NCBI GenBank assembly: GCA_030147805.1
Contig: JASBUR010000032.1
Span: 1-64,000 of the forward strand
Reading direction: 5' to 3'
Length of the DNA: 64,000 nt
Origin: Sphingomonadaceae bacterium
GTDB lineage: Bacteria > Pseudomonadota > Alphaproteobacteria > Sphingomonadales > Sphingomonadaceae
Shown here: piece by piece, positions 44,791-54,118 of the stretch
Layout of the letters: each line of letters opens with the position of its first letter
How positions within the stretch are numbered: position 1 is the stretch's first letter
Made by a program: the position numbers and the translations under genes
The notes under the pieces: model-generated
The model's database searches: none
What the model saw: the letters and a program-made list of their open reading frames with translations, nothing else
What the model was told of the DNA's origin: nothing

Positions 44791-45035
44791 TCGTCGACCG
44801 CGCCGTGCGAATGATGCTGATCGTGGCGGCCGTCGGCATCGCCGGCTGCGGCCGCAAGGCCGACCTCCAGCCGGCCGACGGCACCTTGCCGCCGGCGCCC
44901 TATGGCGCGCCGGCGACGCCGACCGTCGAGGCGATGCTCGAGCCGCCGCCGCAGGCCGCCCCCGAGCGCGTCGACGATCCGATCAAACGGTCCGAGGAGC
45001 GCCGCGAGGACCGCTTCGAGCTGCCGCCGCAGTAG
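44787..45035 (+). CDS. lptM: Small LptM-like lipoprotein
   Basis: 82 residues from GTG overlapping the argH stop. A short signal with lipobox [15 protein letters not shown] (lipidated Cys about residue 21) followed by a Pro-rich, unstructured tail. This CGxKxxLxxP pattern defines the LptM (YifL) family that helps the LptD outer-membrane translocon mature. Its location between argH and lysA is conserved in sphingomonads; the symbol is by family resemblance. Confidence 0.8.
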   Translation: MIVDRAVRMMLIVAAVGIAGCGRKADLQPADGTLPPAPYGAPATPTVEAMLEPPPQAAPERVDDPIKRSEERREDRFELPPQ

Positions 45036-45047
45036 AAAGCCAGAATC

Positions 45048-46316
45048 GTGGACCATTTCGATTATCGCGGCGGCGTGATGCATGCCGAGGACGTCAATCT
45101 CGAGGCGCTCGCAGCCGAGGTCGGCACGCCCTTCTATTGCTATTCGTCGGCAACGATCGAACGCCACTACCGCGTGTTCGCCGAAGCGCTGTCGGCGCTC
45201 GACGATCCGCTGATCGCCTATGCGGTCAAGGCCAACCCCAACCAGAGCGTTATCGCGACGCTCGCCCGGCTCGGCGCCGGCGCCGACGTCGTGTCGATCG
45301 GCGAGGTGAAGCGCGCGCTCGCCGCCGGCGTGCCGCCGTCGCGCATCGTCTTCTCGGGCGTCGGCAAGACGCGCGACGAGATGGCGGCGGCGCTCGCCGA
45401 CGACATCTACCAGTTCAACGTCGAATCCGAAGGCGAGATCGAGGCGCTGTCGGCGGTCGCCAGCGCGCTCGGCAAGACCGCCGCGGTCGCCTTCCGCCTC
45501 AATCCCGACGTCGACGCCGGCACGCACGCCAAGATCTCGACCGGCAAGGCCGAGAACAAGTTCGGCATCCCGATGGAACGCGCCGGCGCCGCCTATGCGC
45601 TCGCCGCCGGCCTGCCCGGCGTCGAGGCGCGCGGCGTCGCGGTGCATATCGGCAGCCAGCTGACCTCGCTCGCGCCGCTCGAGCGCGCCTTCGAGCGCGT
45701 CGGCAGCTTCATCGCCGAGCTGCGCGCCGCCGGCCATCCGATCGAGCGCGCCGATCTCGGCGGCGGCCTCGGCGTCCCCTACGACCCGAGCCTGCCCGAG
45801 CCGCCGAGCCCCGCCGACTATGGCGCGATGGTCGCGCGCATCACGCGCGACTGGGGGGTCCGGCTGATCTTCGAGCCCGGGCGCCTCATCGTCGGCAACG
45901 CCGGCATCCTCGTCACGCGCGTCGTGAGGCTGAAGCGCGGCGGCGCCACCTGCTTCGTCGTCGTCGACGCGGCGATGAACGACCTGCTGCGCCCGAGCCT
46001 CTATGACGCCTATCATTCGATCCAGGCGGTGCGCCCGCGCAACGACCGCATCACCGCGACCGTCGTCGGCCCGGTCTGCGAGACCGGCGATACCTTCGCC
46101 GAGGGCCGCGAGCTCGACAGCGTCGAGGCAGGCGACCTGCTGACCTTCATGACTGCCGGCGCCTATGGCGCGACGATGGCGTCGACCTATAATTCGCGCG
46201 CGCTGACTCCCGAGGTGATGGTGCGCGGCAGCCAATGGGCGTCGATCCGCCCGCGCCAGTCGATCGAGGCGCTGCTGGCGCTCGATCAGCCGGCGCCCTG
46301 GCTGGTCGTCGACTGA
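45048..46316 (+). CDS. lysA: Diaminopimelate decarboxylase
   Basis: 422 residues from GTG. PLP enzyme of fold type III: the lysine binding PLP is in LIAYAVKANPNQSV, glycine-rich phosphate loop 'DLGGGLGVPYD', 'EPGRLIVGNAGIL', and the substrate/dimer motif 'GPVCETGDTFA'. It converts meso-diaminopimelate to lysine. Twelve bases after lptM, part of argH-lptM-lysA. Confidence 0.97.
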   Translation: MDHFDYRGGVMHAEDVNLEALAAEVGTPFYCYSSATIERHYRVFAEALSALDDPLIAYAVKANPNQSVIATLARLGAGADVVSIGEVKRALAAGVPPSRIVFSGVGKTRDEMAAALADDIYQFNVESEGEIEALSAVASALGKTAAVAFRLNPDVDAGTHAKISTGKAENKFGIPMERAGAAYALAAGLPGVEARGVAVHIGSQLTSLAPLERAFERVGSFIAELRAAGHPIERADLGGGLGVPYDPSLPEPPSPADYGAMVARITRDWGVRLIFEPGRLIVGNAGILVTRVVRLKRGGATCFVVVDAAMNDLLRPSLYDAYHSIQAVRPRNDRITATVVGPVCETGDTFAEGRELDSVEAGDLLTFMTAGAYGATMASTYNSRALTPEVMVRGSQWASIRPRQSIEALLALDQPAPWLVVD

Positions 46317-46319
46317 CGC

Positions 46320-48662
46320 ATGGACGCGGGCCTGCCGATCCCTCGCCTGCCCGCGAGCGCCGAACGCCTGCTGCTGCCCGCCGCCGCGCTGCTGTGGCTC
46401 GAACGCGCCTGGGCGCGGCACCTCAAATGGGTGGCGGTGGGCGCAACCGTCTGGCTGGCGCTGTCGCTGATGGGGCTCGCCGCGGCAATCCCCGGCGAGC
46501 TGCGCGTCAGCCTGCTGTTCGCCCTCGGGCTCGGCAGCGTCGGCGCGATGGTGCTGAGTTTCCGCGACGTCGCGCTGCCCGGCCGCGCCGAGGCGCTGCG
46601 ACGGCTCGAACAGGCGAGCGGGTCGCGCCGCGGCGCGCTGTCGCTGCTCGACGAGCGCGCGATCGATCTCAGCGACCCGACGACGGCGCGGCTGTGGGCG
46701 CGCGCGCGCGCCGAGGCCACGCTGGCGCGGCTGCGGCTCGGCCGCCCGCGGCTCGCGCTCGACGAGGCCGAACGCTACGGGCTGCTACCGCTGCTGGCGA
46801 CCGGGCTGCTGATCGGCGCGCTGATCGCCAAGGGCGACGCCCCCGCCCGCATCGCCGCGGGTTTCTCGCCCTATGCCGTCAGCCTCGCCGACCTGCGCGT
46901 CACCGCGACGATCGCGCCGCCGCCCTATGCGAGCGCAGCCGCCCGGACGCTGAGCTTCGGCCCGGGTGACCAGGCGATCACCGCGCTGAAGGGCAGCCGG
47001 CTGACGCTTCGGCTGGCGGCGCCGGCGGGCGACTGGCAGCTCGTCGGCCCGGCGGGCGCGCAGCCCGTGAAGGACGGCCGCGTCGCGGTGACGCTCGCCG
47101 CCGAGGGGCGCTACGTCCTGCAGTTCGGCAAGCGGCAGGCGGTCCGGCTCGACGCCAGCTTCGCCGGCGACGCGGTGCCGTCGATCGACTTCGACGGCAT
47201 TCCGCAGGCCGCGCCGACCGGCGCGCTCCGCATCGGCTGGATGGCGCGCGACGACCATGGCGCGATGGCGGTGTCGCTCGAGATGCGCCGCGGCGGCGCG
47301 CTGCGGCGCCTCGCGCTCGATGGCGCGGCGGGCAGCGGCAAGGGGGCGGCGTTCGCCGACCTGACCGCCGACCCCTTCGCCGGCGAGGTCGTGACGCTGC
47401 GGCTGCTGGCGCGCGACGGCGGCGGACAGACCGGCCAGTCGCCGGTTCTGCGGCTGCGGCTGCCCGAACGGCGCTTCCTCCATCCGGTGGCGCAGGCGCT
47501 CATCGCGGTGCGCAAATCGCTGATCCGCGATCCCGGCGCGCGCGCGGCGGTGGGCGAGCGGCTCACCGACATCGCCGCCGAGCCGGGGCGCTACGCCGGC
47601 GACCTCGCGGTGTTCGCCGGGCTGCGCTCGGCCGCGATGCGGCTCGCCTATGATACCGACGACGCGCGTGCGCTGTCGGTGGTCCGGCTGCTGTGGGACA
47701 TTGCCGTCGATCTCGAGGACCGCGGTGCCAGCCGGGCGATGGCCGACATGCGCGCGGCGATGGACGCGCTGGCGCAGCGCATGGGATCGGCCAGCGATAC
47801 CGACATGGCGGCAATGCTCGACCGGCTGACCGCCGGCATGGGCGATTATCTGCGCCGGCAGGTCGAGGCGATGCAGGCGCAGCCCGGGGCGCCGGGTACA
47901 GGCGCCGGCGCCACGCTCGATCTCTCGTTCCTCGACGCGATGATGCAGGATCTGCGCGACCGGCTGGCGGCGGGCGACACCGTCGGCGCCCAGGCGGCGC
48001 TCGCCAATCTGCGCCGGCTGATGGAGAGCCTGCAGTTCGGCGGCAGCGGCGATCCGGCGCTGGCGAAGCAGGCGCAGGCGGCGGCGCAGGCCGCCGAGAC
48101 CGCCCGCGACATCGAGGCACGCGAACGCGATTTGCAGGCCGGCACCATCGCCGAAAGCGTCCGCCGCGCCGTCGCGGGCCGGGCGGGGCCGATGGACGAA
48201 CAGGCGCGGTCGCAACGCGACATCGAGGCGGCGCTGCAGGCGCTGCAGCGTCAGGCGCGCGACGCCGGCCTCGAGCCGCCGGCGGGGCTGGCGCGCGCCG
48301 CGCAGGCGATGGAAGCGTCACGCGAAGCGTTGGGCCGCGGCGAGCCGGGCGACGCGATGCTCGCGCAGCAGCAGGCAGTCGAGGCGCTCGGCGAGGCCGC
48401 CGGCGCGCTCGAAGGCCAGGCGCAGGCGATGCGCCGCGCCGCCGGCGGTGCGATGGCGGCACAGCCCGGGACGCCGGGATCGGGCGTCGACCCGCTCGGC
48501 CGTCCGGGCAGCGGCTTCGGCCAGGGCCTCGTCGAGCTTCCCGACGAGGAGCGCATGCGCCGCGTCCAGCAGATCCGCCGCCTGCTCGAGGAACGCGCCG
48601 CCGATCCGCGGCGTTCGGAGGACGAGCGCGCCTATTATTTACGGCTGCTCAAGCGTTTCTGA
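46320..48662 (+). CDS. DUF4175 / TIGR02302-family membrane protein
   Basis: 780 residues. N-terminal pair of hydrophobic helices (about 38-57 and 60-80), a further helix (LLPLLATGLLIGALIA), a beta-rich periplasmic middle and a long Ala/Gln/Arg-rich helical C-terminal part with many heptad-like stretches (for example QAQAAAQAAETARDIEARER), ending in 'RVQQIRRLLEERA' and 'RAYYLRLLKRF'. This matches the alphaproteobacterial TIGR02302 family, usually encoded just after lysA, as here. Function unknown; envelope role likely. Three bases after lysA. Confidence 0.88.
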   Translation: MDAGLPIPRLPASAERLLLPAAALLWLERAWARHLKWVAVGATVWLALSLMGLAAAIPGELRVSLLFALGLGSVGAMVLSFRDVALPGRAEALRRLEQASGSRRGALSLLDERAIDLSDPTTARLWARARAEATLARLRLGRPRLALDEAERYGLLPLLATGLLIGALIAKGDAPARIAAGFSPYAVSLADLRVTATIAPPPYASAAARTLSFGPGDQAITALKGSRLTLRLAAPAGDWQLVGPAGAQPVKDGRVAVTLAAEGRYVLQFGKRQAVRLDASFAGDAVPSIDFDGIPQAAPTGALRIGWMARDDHGAMAVSLEMRRGGALRRLALDGAAGSGKGAAFADLTADPFAGEVVTLRLLARDGGGQTGQSPVLRLRLPERRFLHPVAQALIAVRKSLIRDPGARAAVGERLTDIAAEPGRYAGDLAVFAGLRSAAMRLAYDTDDARALSVVRLLWDIAVDLEDRGASRAMADMRAAMDALAQRMGSASDTDMAAMLDRLTAGMGDYLRRQVEAMQAQPGAPGTGAGATLDLSFLDAMMQDLRDRLAAGDTVGAQAALANLRRLMESLQFGGSGDPALAKQAQAAAQAAETARDIEARERDLQAGTIAESVRRAVAGRAGPMDEQARSQRDIEAALQALQRQARDAGLEPPAGLARAAQAMEASREALGRGEPGDAMLAQQQAVEALGEAAGALEGQAQAMRRAAGGAMAAQPGTPGSGVDPLGRPGSGFGQGLVELPDEERMRRVQQIRRLLEERAADPRRSEDERAYYLRLLKRF

Positions 48663-48700
48663 GCTACCATCCGAAAGTCGACCCAGGAGAAACCATCGCA

Positions 48701-49576
48701 ATGGCGTTGAAACCCGTGCGCAAGGCTGTCTTTCCGGTGGGCGGCATGGGGACGCGTTTCCTGCCCGCCACCAAGGCGGTGCCCAAGGAAATGCTTCCCG
48801 TCGTCGACAAGCCGCTGATCCAATATGCCGTGGACGAGGCGCTCGCCGCCGGCATCGAGCAGCTGATCTTCATCACCGCACGCGGCAAGAACCCGCTCGA
48901 GGATTATTTCGACATCGCCGGCGAACTCGTCGCCGAGCTGACGGCGCGCGGCAAGCAGGCGCAGCTGGCAGCGCTCGACGGCACCCAGCTGACCCCCGGC
49001 AACATCGCCTATGTCCGCCAGCAGGCGCCGCTCGGCCTCGGCCATGCGGTCTGGTGCGCGCGCCACATCGTCGGCGACGAGCCGTTCGCCGTGCTGCTGC
49101 CCGACGAGCTGCTGTGGTCGCCCGAGGCGCCCTGCCTCAGGCAGATGGTCGAGGCCTATGGCAAGGTCGGCGGCAACATCCTTGCGGTGATGGAATGCCT
49201 GCCCGAGCATACCGACCGCTACGGCATCATCACGCCGGGCAAGGCCGATGGCCTGCTCACCGAAATGACCGGCATGGTCGAAAAGCCCAGGCCTGCCGAT
49301 GCGCCGTCGCGGCTCGCCGCGGTTGGCCGCTACATCCTCCAGCCCGAGGTGATGGGCGTGCTGTCGGCGCACAAGCGCGGCGCCGGCGGCGAGGTGCAAT
49401 TGACCGACTCGATGGCCGAGCTGATCGGCGTGCAGCCGTTCCACGGCTTCACCTACACCGGGCGCCGCTTCGACTGCGGCGACAAGGCGGGGCATATCAA
49501 CGCCAACATCGCGCTGGCGCTCGAGCGGCCCGATATCGCGGCCGAAGTTCGCGCCTTCATTGCGACCCTCGGCTAG
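48701..49576 (+). CDS. galU: UTP-glucose-1-phosphate uridylyltransferase
   Basis: 291 residues. The nucleotide-binding signature 'PVGGMGTRFLPATKAVPKEM' and 'PLIQYAVDEALAAGIEQ' opens the protein; 'VLLPDELLW', 'GMVEKPRPADAPSRLAAVGRY' and 'GEVQLTDSM' follow. It makes UDP-glucose for polysaccharide and glycolipid synthesis. AGGAG lies about 12 bases before the ATG, somewhat long. Confidence 0.95.
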   Translation: MALKPVRKAVFPVGGMGTRFLPATKAVPKEMLPVVDKPLIQYAVDEALAAGIEQLIFITARGKNPLEDYFDIAGELVAELTARGKQAQLAALDGTQLTPGNIAYVRQQAPLGLGHAVWCARHIVGDEPFAVLLPDELLWSPEAPCLRQMVEAYGKVGGNILAVMECLPEHTDRYGIITPGKADGLLTEMTGMVEKPRPADAPSRLAAVGRYILQPEVMGVLSAHKRGAGGEVQLTDSMAELIGVQPFHGFTYTGRRFDCGDKAGHINANIALALERPDIAAEVRAFIATLG

Positions 49577-49591
49577 GAAGAGGAGCGGCCG

Positions 49592-50317
49592 ATGGCAAGC
49601 GCGACAGTCCGCATCGAACCGCCGTCGACGCCGCGGCTGCTCGCCGAATTGCGCGCCGTTCCCGAATTCTTGCGCTATGGTGCCGAGCGGCGGGCGCTTG
49701 GGCGCCTGCCCGGCGGCGACGGTCACCCGGTGATGGTGTTTCCCGGCCTCGGGGCCAGTGACCGGCTGACGTCACCGCTGCGCCGGAGCATCGCGGCGGT
49801 CGGCTATCCGGTGACCGGCTGGGAGATGGGGCGCAACCTCGGGCTGCGGCATGGCGTGCTCGACGCGATGCTCGCGCGCTTGCGCGGCTGGCATGACAAG
49901 CATGGCCGCCCAGTGTCGATGATCGGCTGGAGCCTCGGCGGCCTCTATGCGCGCGAACTGGCGAAGATGGAGCCGGCACGCGTGCGCCAGGTGATCACAC
50001 TCGGCACGCCAAGCGTCGGCGACCTGCGCGCCAACAATGCCTGGCGCCTGTACGAATGGCTCAGCGACCAGAAGGTCGATGCGGTGCCGATCGACACGAT
50101 GCTGCACGTCTGCCCGCCAGTGCCGACCACTTCGATCTACAGCCCCGACGAGGGCATCGTTCCACCCGACGCCGCGCGAATCCCCGAGGGTGCGCAGTGC
50201 GAGAATATCGCCGTCGACGGCAGCCACCTCGGGCTGCCGTGGAACCCCGACGTCATCCGCCTCGTGCTCGAACGCCTGGCGCAGCCCGAGGGCGAGTGGC
50301 GCCCGCTGGGGCGCTAG
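49592..50317 (+). CDS. Alpha/beta-hydrolase (lipase-like)
   Basis: 241 residues. The oxyanion region HPVMVFPGLGASDRLT and nucleophile elbow GWSLGG (Ser in IGWSLGGLYAREL) fit a lipase/esterase-type alpha/beta hydrolase; Asp is likely in YSPDEGIVP and the catalytic His in VDGSHLGL. It has no signal peptide. 15 bases after galU, so may be co-transcribed. Substrate unknown. Its stop is shared at CTAG with the convergent hydrolase. Confidence 0.85.
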   Translation: MASATVRIEPPSTPRLLAELRAVPEFLRYGAERRALGRLPGGDGHPVMVFPGLGASDRLTSPLRRSIAAVGYPVTGWEMGRNLGLRHGVLDAMLARLRGWHDKHGRPVSMIGWSLGGLYARELAKMEPARVRQVITLGTPSVGDLRANNAWRLYEWLSDQKVDAVPIDTMLHVCPPVPTTSIYSPDEGIVPPDAARIPEGAQCENIAVDGSHLGLPWNPDVIRLVLERLAQPEGEWRPLGR

Positions 50318-51033
50318 GCCAGAACCTCGGCGAGGAACGCCTCGACCGACGCCCATGACCGCGCCGCCGCTTTGGCGTCATAGGCCATGCCGCGCTCGGG
50401 GAAGGCGGCATTGGGGTTAGTGAAGCTGTGCATGGCATGGCCATAGGCGTGGAGCTGCCAGTCCGCCTTCGCCGCGGTCAGTTCCTCGGCGAGCCTCAGC
50501 ACGTCCTGGGGCGGCGCCAGCGGGTCGTCCCAGCCGTGCAGCACCAGCACGCTCGGCTCGATCTCGGGCTGCGAGCCGAGATTCGGCGCCGCGAAAATGC
50601 CGTGCAGGCTGACGACGCCGCGAACGCCGGGCGCGTTGGCGCGCGCGACGTCGAGCGCGCACAGCCCGCCGAAGCAATAGCCGATGACCGCGATACGCTC
50701 CGGATCGACGGCGTCATGCGCCCGCGCCGCCGCGACCGCCGCGAGCAGCCGCGCGCGCAGCGCCGCCCGGTCCGCCATGAACGGCCCCATCAGATGGCCA
50801 TTGTCGCCCGTGCGGTCGCCGCGCCTGCCCTTGCCGTACACGTCGATCGCGATGCCGACATAGCCGAGCGCCGCCAGCCGGTCGGCCGCCTCGCGCTCGG
50901 GGGGCTGCTGCCCCGACCATTGGTGCGCGACCAGCACCGCGGGACGCTTCGTGCCCGCCGGGCCACCCTGCGCGACATAGGCTTCGCAAATCGTGTCGCC
51001 GTCGCGATAGTCGAGATAGCTGGTCGTCGGCAT
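50314..51033 (-). CDS. Dienelactone hydrolase-family protein
   Basis: 239 residues from MPTTSYLDY, with GGAG six bases upstream. The Cys nucleophile is in GYCFGG (IAVIGYCFGGLCALD), Asp in LHGWDDPLAPP and His in YGHAMHSFTNP, the Cys-Asp-His triad of dienelactone hydrolases. Members open cyclic lactones in aromatic degradation, or act as general esterases; no such pathway is nearby. Divergent from the GlxA-like regulator, with an inverted repeat in between. Confidence 0.88.
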   Translation of the reverse strand: MPTTSYLDYRDGDTICEAYVAQGGPAGTKRPAVLVAHQWSGQQPPEREAADRLAALGYVGIAIDVYGKGRRGDRTGDNGHLMGPFMADRAALRARLLAAVAAARAHDAVDPERIAVIGYCFGGLCALDVARANAPGVRGVVSLHGIFAAPNLGSQPEIEPSVLVLHGWDDPLAPPQDVLRLAEELTAAKADWQLHAYGHAMHSFTNPNAAFPERGMAYDAKAAARSWASVEAFLAEVLA

Positions 51034-51112
51034 CGCTTCTCCGGATCCGCTCGCCATGTCGATGCGGCAAGCCGCAGATGGCGCAAGCCCCAGCACGATG
51101 TCCAGCCCACGC

Positions 51113-51147
51113 GATACGCCTAGGTGCGCCGACCGTCGCGGCGTATC
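51113..51147. promoter_or_regulatory. Inverted repeat GATACGCC / GGCGTATC in a divergent promoter region
   Basis: Perfect 8-bp arms at 51113-51120 and 51140-51147, about two and a half helical turns apart (27 bp centre to centre). The site lies 80 bp upstream of the hydrolase start and 50 bp upstream of the GlxA-type regulator start. Candidate operator of that regulator; no direct proof. Confidence 0.45.
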
Positions 51148-51196
51148 ATGGCGGGCGATCGACGGCCTCGGGCTGCCGCAGAGCGGGGGACACGCC

Positions 51197-52195
51197 GTGC
51201 TCATCACGATTTTCGCGCCGGGAAAAGTTCATCTGCTCGAAATCGCCGGCGTGCGCGATGCGCTGTTCGAGGCGAACTGCAAGATCGAGTCGGGGCGGCC
51301 CTATCGGGTGCGGCTGGTTACCGAGGACGGCGCACCGGCACACTCGGCATCGGGCGTGATATATCTCCCCGACGCGAGCATTCACGACGCGGCCGAGCCG
51401 TCCGACACGCTGATCGTCGCCGGCCCCTACGGCGTGCCCGAGCGGCCCAGCGAAGATACGATGCGCTGGCTGCGCGATCAGGCCGCGCACGCGCGGCGCT
51501 ACGGCTCGACCTGTACCGGCGCCTTCCTGCTGGCCGAAGCGGGGCTTCTCGCCGGCCGAACCGTCACGACCCACTGGGAATATGCCGGCCGTCTGGCTGC
51601 CGACTATCCCGACCTCCGGGTCGAGGCCGACCGCATCTTCGTTCGCGACGGGCCCGTGTTCAGTTCGGCCGGGGTGACGGCCGCCATCGACCTTGCCTTC
51701 TCGCTCATCGAGGAGGACCATGGGCGAGCGCTGGCGCTGTGGGTCGCCCGGCGGCTCGTCGTCTTTCTGAAGCGGCCCGGCGGCCAGTCGCAGTTCAGTG
51801 CCGCACTGACCGCCCAGGGTGTCGTCGCCAGTCCCATCGACAGGATCCGCCTCCACATCCTCGAAAACCCGCGCGCCGATCTGGGCCTCGCGGCGCTGGC
51901 GCGAACGGCCGGCGTGAGCCCGCGCCATCTGTCGCGGCTCTTTCGCGACGAACTGGGCATGAGCCCGGCCGCCTATGTCGAACTGACCCGGATCGATATC
52001 GCGCGCCGCCTGCTCGAGGACGGCAGCGCGCCGATCAAGGCGATCGCCTATGCCGCCGGCTTCGGGTCGACGACGACGCTGAGACGAGCCTTTCTTCGCA
52101 GGATCGACGTGACGCCGCTCGAATATCGGCTGCGCTTTCGCACCACCCGGTCCGACGACGCGGGCGCTGACGAGAGTGGCGCCGATTCGTCCTGA
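51197..52195 (+). CDS. GlxA-type AraC-family regulator with DJ-1/PfpI-like domain
   Basis: 332 residues from GTG, chosen because GGGGGA lies seven bases upstream and homology begins at VLITIFAPGKVHLLEIAGV. The N-terminal half is a class I amidotransferase-like DJ-1/PfpI domain (nucleophile-elbow-like GSTCTGAFLLAEAG); the C-terminal half is an AraC DNA-binding domain ('LGLAALARTAGVSPRHLSRLFR', 'IKAIAYAAGFGSTTTLRRAF'). Likely activates or represses the divergent dienelactone hydrolase gene (inference). Confidence 0.88.
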   Translation: MLITIFAPGKVHLLEIAGVRDALFEANCKIESGRPYRVRLVTEDGAPAHSASGVIYLPDASIHDAAEPSDTLIVAGPYGVPERPSEDTMRWLRDQAAHARRYGSTCTGAFLLAEAGLLAGRTVTTHWEYAGRLAADYPDLRVEADRIFVRDGPVFSSAGVTAAIDLAFSLIEEDHGRALALWVARRLVVFLKRPGGQSQFSAALTAQGVVASPIDRIRLHILENPRADLGLAALARTAGVSPRHLSRLFRDELGMSPAAYVELTRIDIARRLLEDGSAPIKAIAYAAGFGSTTTLRRAFLRRIDVTPLEYRLRFRTTRSDDAGADESGADSS

Positions 52196-52299
52196 ACTGC
52201 CGCCTCCCCGACGTTGAAGCGATGGCACCGGTCCCGCAATTTGGCACCTGAAGGCGATCTGCGGGCCTTCGCCATCTCCAACCGGCAGGAGCCAACGCA

Positions 52300-54018
52300 A
52301 TGGCGCGTCACCAAGCGGCCGATCGATCGGTCGACGCCGCGGCGTCGGAGCCGGCACGATGGTCGCCGCGCGGCTGGTGGGCACGGCGGCCGGCCATCCC
52401 GCCCGAGGCGGCGGCGCGCGCGCTCGCGCAGGTGAGCGACGGCGTCCTGATCGCCGACATGCGCCAGCAAGGGCACCCGATCGTCGAGGTGAACCCCGCG
52501 TTCGAGGTGATCACCGGTTATCCCGCGGCCGAGGCGATCGGCAAGAACTGCCGCTATCTGCAGGGCAGCGATCGGCTCCAGCCCGAAATCGCCGAAGTGC
52601 GCGCCGCCTTGCAGGAGGGGCGCGGCTGTTCGGTGACGCTGCGCAACTATCGGCGCGACGGCACGCTGTTTCGCAACGCCTTGCGGCTCGTGCCGCTGCG
52701 CAACAAGGCGGGCCGGGCGACGCATTTCATGGGGCTGATTCGCGACGTCACCCATGCTGCGGGCATCGACCGCCTGACCGGCCTGCTCGACCGCTACGGC
52801 CTGCTCGACCGCCTCGCCGCGATCGGCGCCGGAGCGCCGGCGTCGCTGCTGCTGATCAAGCTCGACATCGTCCGCTTCCACGACGTCAACAGCGGCTTCG
52901 GCTATGATGCCGGCGATGCGCTGCTTCGCGCCGCCGCCTCGCGCCTCGCCGCGCTTCCGGCGCTTGCGGTAGCGCGCGTGGACACCAACAGCTTCGCGCT
53001 CGCGTTCGAGCTCGACGATCCCGACGGTGCCGCAGGCACGGTCGATGAGGTGCTCGACATCCTGCGGCCCCGCTTCCTGCTGCCCGGCGCCTCGTTGGCG
53101 GTGAAGTTCGCGGCCGGCTTCGCCGTCGGTGCCACCGACGCCGATCCGCTCCAGCTCGTCCGGCAGGCCGGCGCCGCGCTGCAGCGATCGAAGGCACAGG
53201 CCGGGCACGCGCCGCACGCCTTCGCCGCCGCCGACGAGCGCGAGGCCCGCAACCGCATCCGGCTAGCGAGCGAGCTGCAAACCGCCGTCGCCAACCAGGA
53301 GCTGTTCTTCCATTATCAGCCGCAGGTCGACCTCGCTTCGGGCGATCTCGTCGGCGCGGAGGCGCTGCTGCGGTGGGATCACGGGGCGTTCGGCCTTCAG
53401 CCCCCCGACCGCTTCATCGGCGTCGCGGAGGAGACCGGCGCGATCCTCGAGATCGGCGCCTGGGGCCTGCGAACGGTCGCCGCCTATGCGGCGCGGAGCA
53501 ACCGCAACCGTCACGTGCCGATCCGCTTCGCCTTCAACGTGTCGGCGCTCGAATTCACGCGACGCGACATGCTCGCCTTCGTCGACCGGGTGCTCGACGA
53601 AACCGGGTGCCGGGCCGAGTGGCTGACGCTCGAGCTCACCGAGAATCTGATGCTCCCCGAGCCGGGGCCGGTTCGCCGCGCGTTCGCCGACCTGCGTCAG
53701 CGGGGGGTCGAACTCTCCATCGACGACTTCGGCACCGGCTATTCCAATCTACGGTATCTCGAGAGCTTCCCGCTCAGCGAGATCAAGGTCGATCGCAGCT
53801 TCGTTCGTGACGTCGCCGACAGCCCGGCCAAGCGCGTGATCGCCGAGAGCATCGTCAAGCTCGGGGCGGCGCTCGATATCCGCGTCGTCGCCGAAGGGAT
53901 CGAGACCGAGGCCGAACGCGCCATCATGCGGACGCTGGGCTGCAGCGTGGGACAAGGCTTTCTTTTTGCGAAGCCCCTGGACGAGGCGCAGTTCCAGACG
54001 TGGCTCGACCGAAGCTGA
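52300..54018 (+). CDS. LOV photoreceptor with degenerate GGDEF and intact EAL domain
   Basis: 572 residues. The N-terminal PAS domain is a LOV domain: GKNCRYLQGSD has the flavin-adduct cysteine (Cys84), and 'VTLRNYRRDGTLFRNALRLVPLRNK' holds the FMN-contact Asn residues. The GGDEF domain is degenerate (VDTNSF at residues 227-232 in place of GGDEF), so cyclase activity is unlikely. The EAL domain keeps its catalytic residues: E354AL in GAEALLRW, Asn in FNVS, Glu in ELTEN, DDFGTGYSN, KVDRSF, AEGIET and GQGF. Predicted blue-light-controlled c-di-GMP phosphodiesterase, cytoplasmic. No transmembrane helix. Confidence 0.9.
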   Translation: MARHQAADRSVDAAASEPARWSPRGWWARRPAIPPEAAARALAQVSDGVLIADMRQQGHPIVEVNPAFEVITGYPAAEAIGKNCRYLQGSDRLQPEIAEVRAALQEGRGCSVTLRNYRRDGTLFRNALRLVPLRNKAGRATHFMGLIRDVTHAAGIDRLTGLLDRYGLLDRLAAIGAGAPASLLLIKLDIVRFHDVNSGFGYDAGDALLRAAASRLAALPALAVARVDTNSFALAFELDDPDGAAGTVDEVLDILRPRFLLPGASLAVKFAAGFAVGATDADPLQLVRQAGAALQRSKAQAGHAPHAFAAADEREARNRIRLASELQTAVANQELFFHYQPQVDLASGDLVGAEALLRWDHGAFGLQPPDRFIGVAEETGAILEIGAWGLRTVAAYAARSNRNRHVPIRFAFNVSALEFTRRDMLAFVDRVLDETGCRAEWLTLELTENLMLPEPGPVRRAFADLRQRGVELSIDDFGTGYSNLRYLESFPLSEIKVDRSFVRDVADSPAKRVIAESIVKLGAALDIRVVAEGIETEAERAIMRTLGCSVGQGFLFAKPLDEAQFQTWLDRS

Positions 54019-54118
54019 AGGGCGCGGGCTCCGCCAGCGGCGACAGTCATGGGAGGCGCCGCGTCGCCGACGTAAAAAGTTCGCTCGACATCGCCGCGCG
54101 CGCTGGCATGCTCGCACG

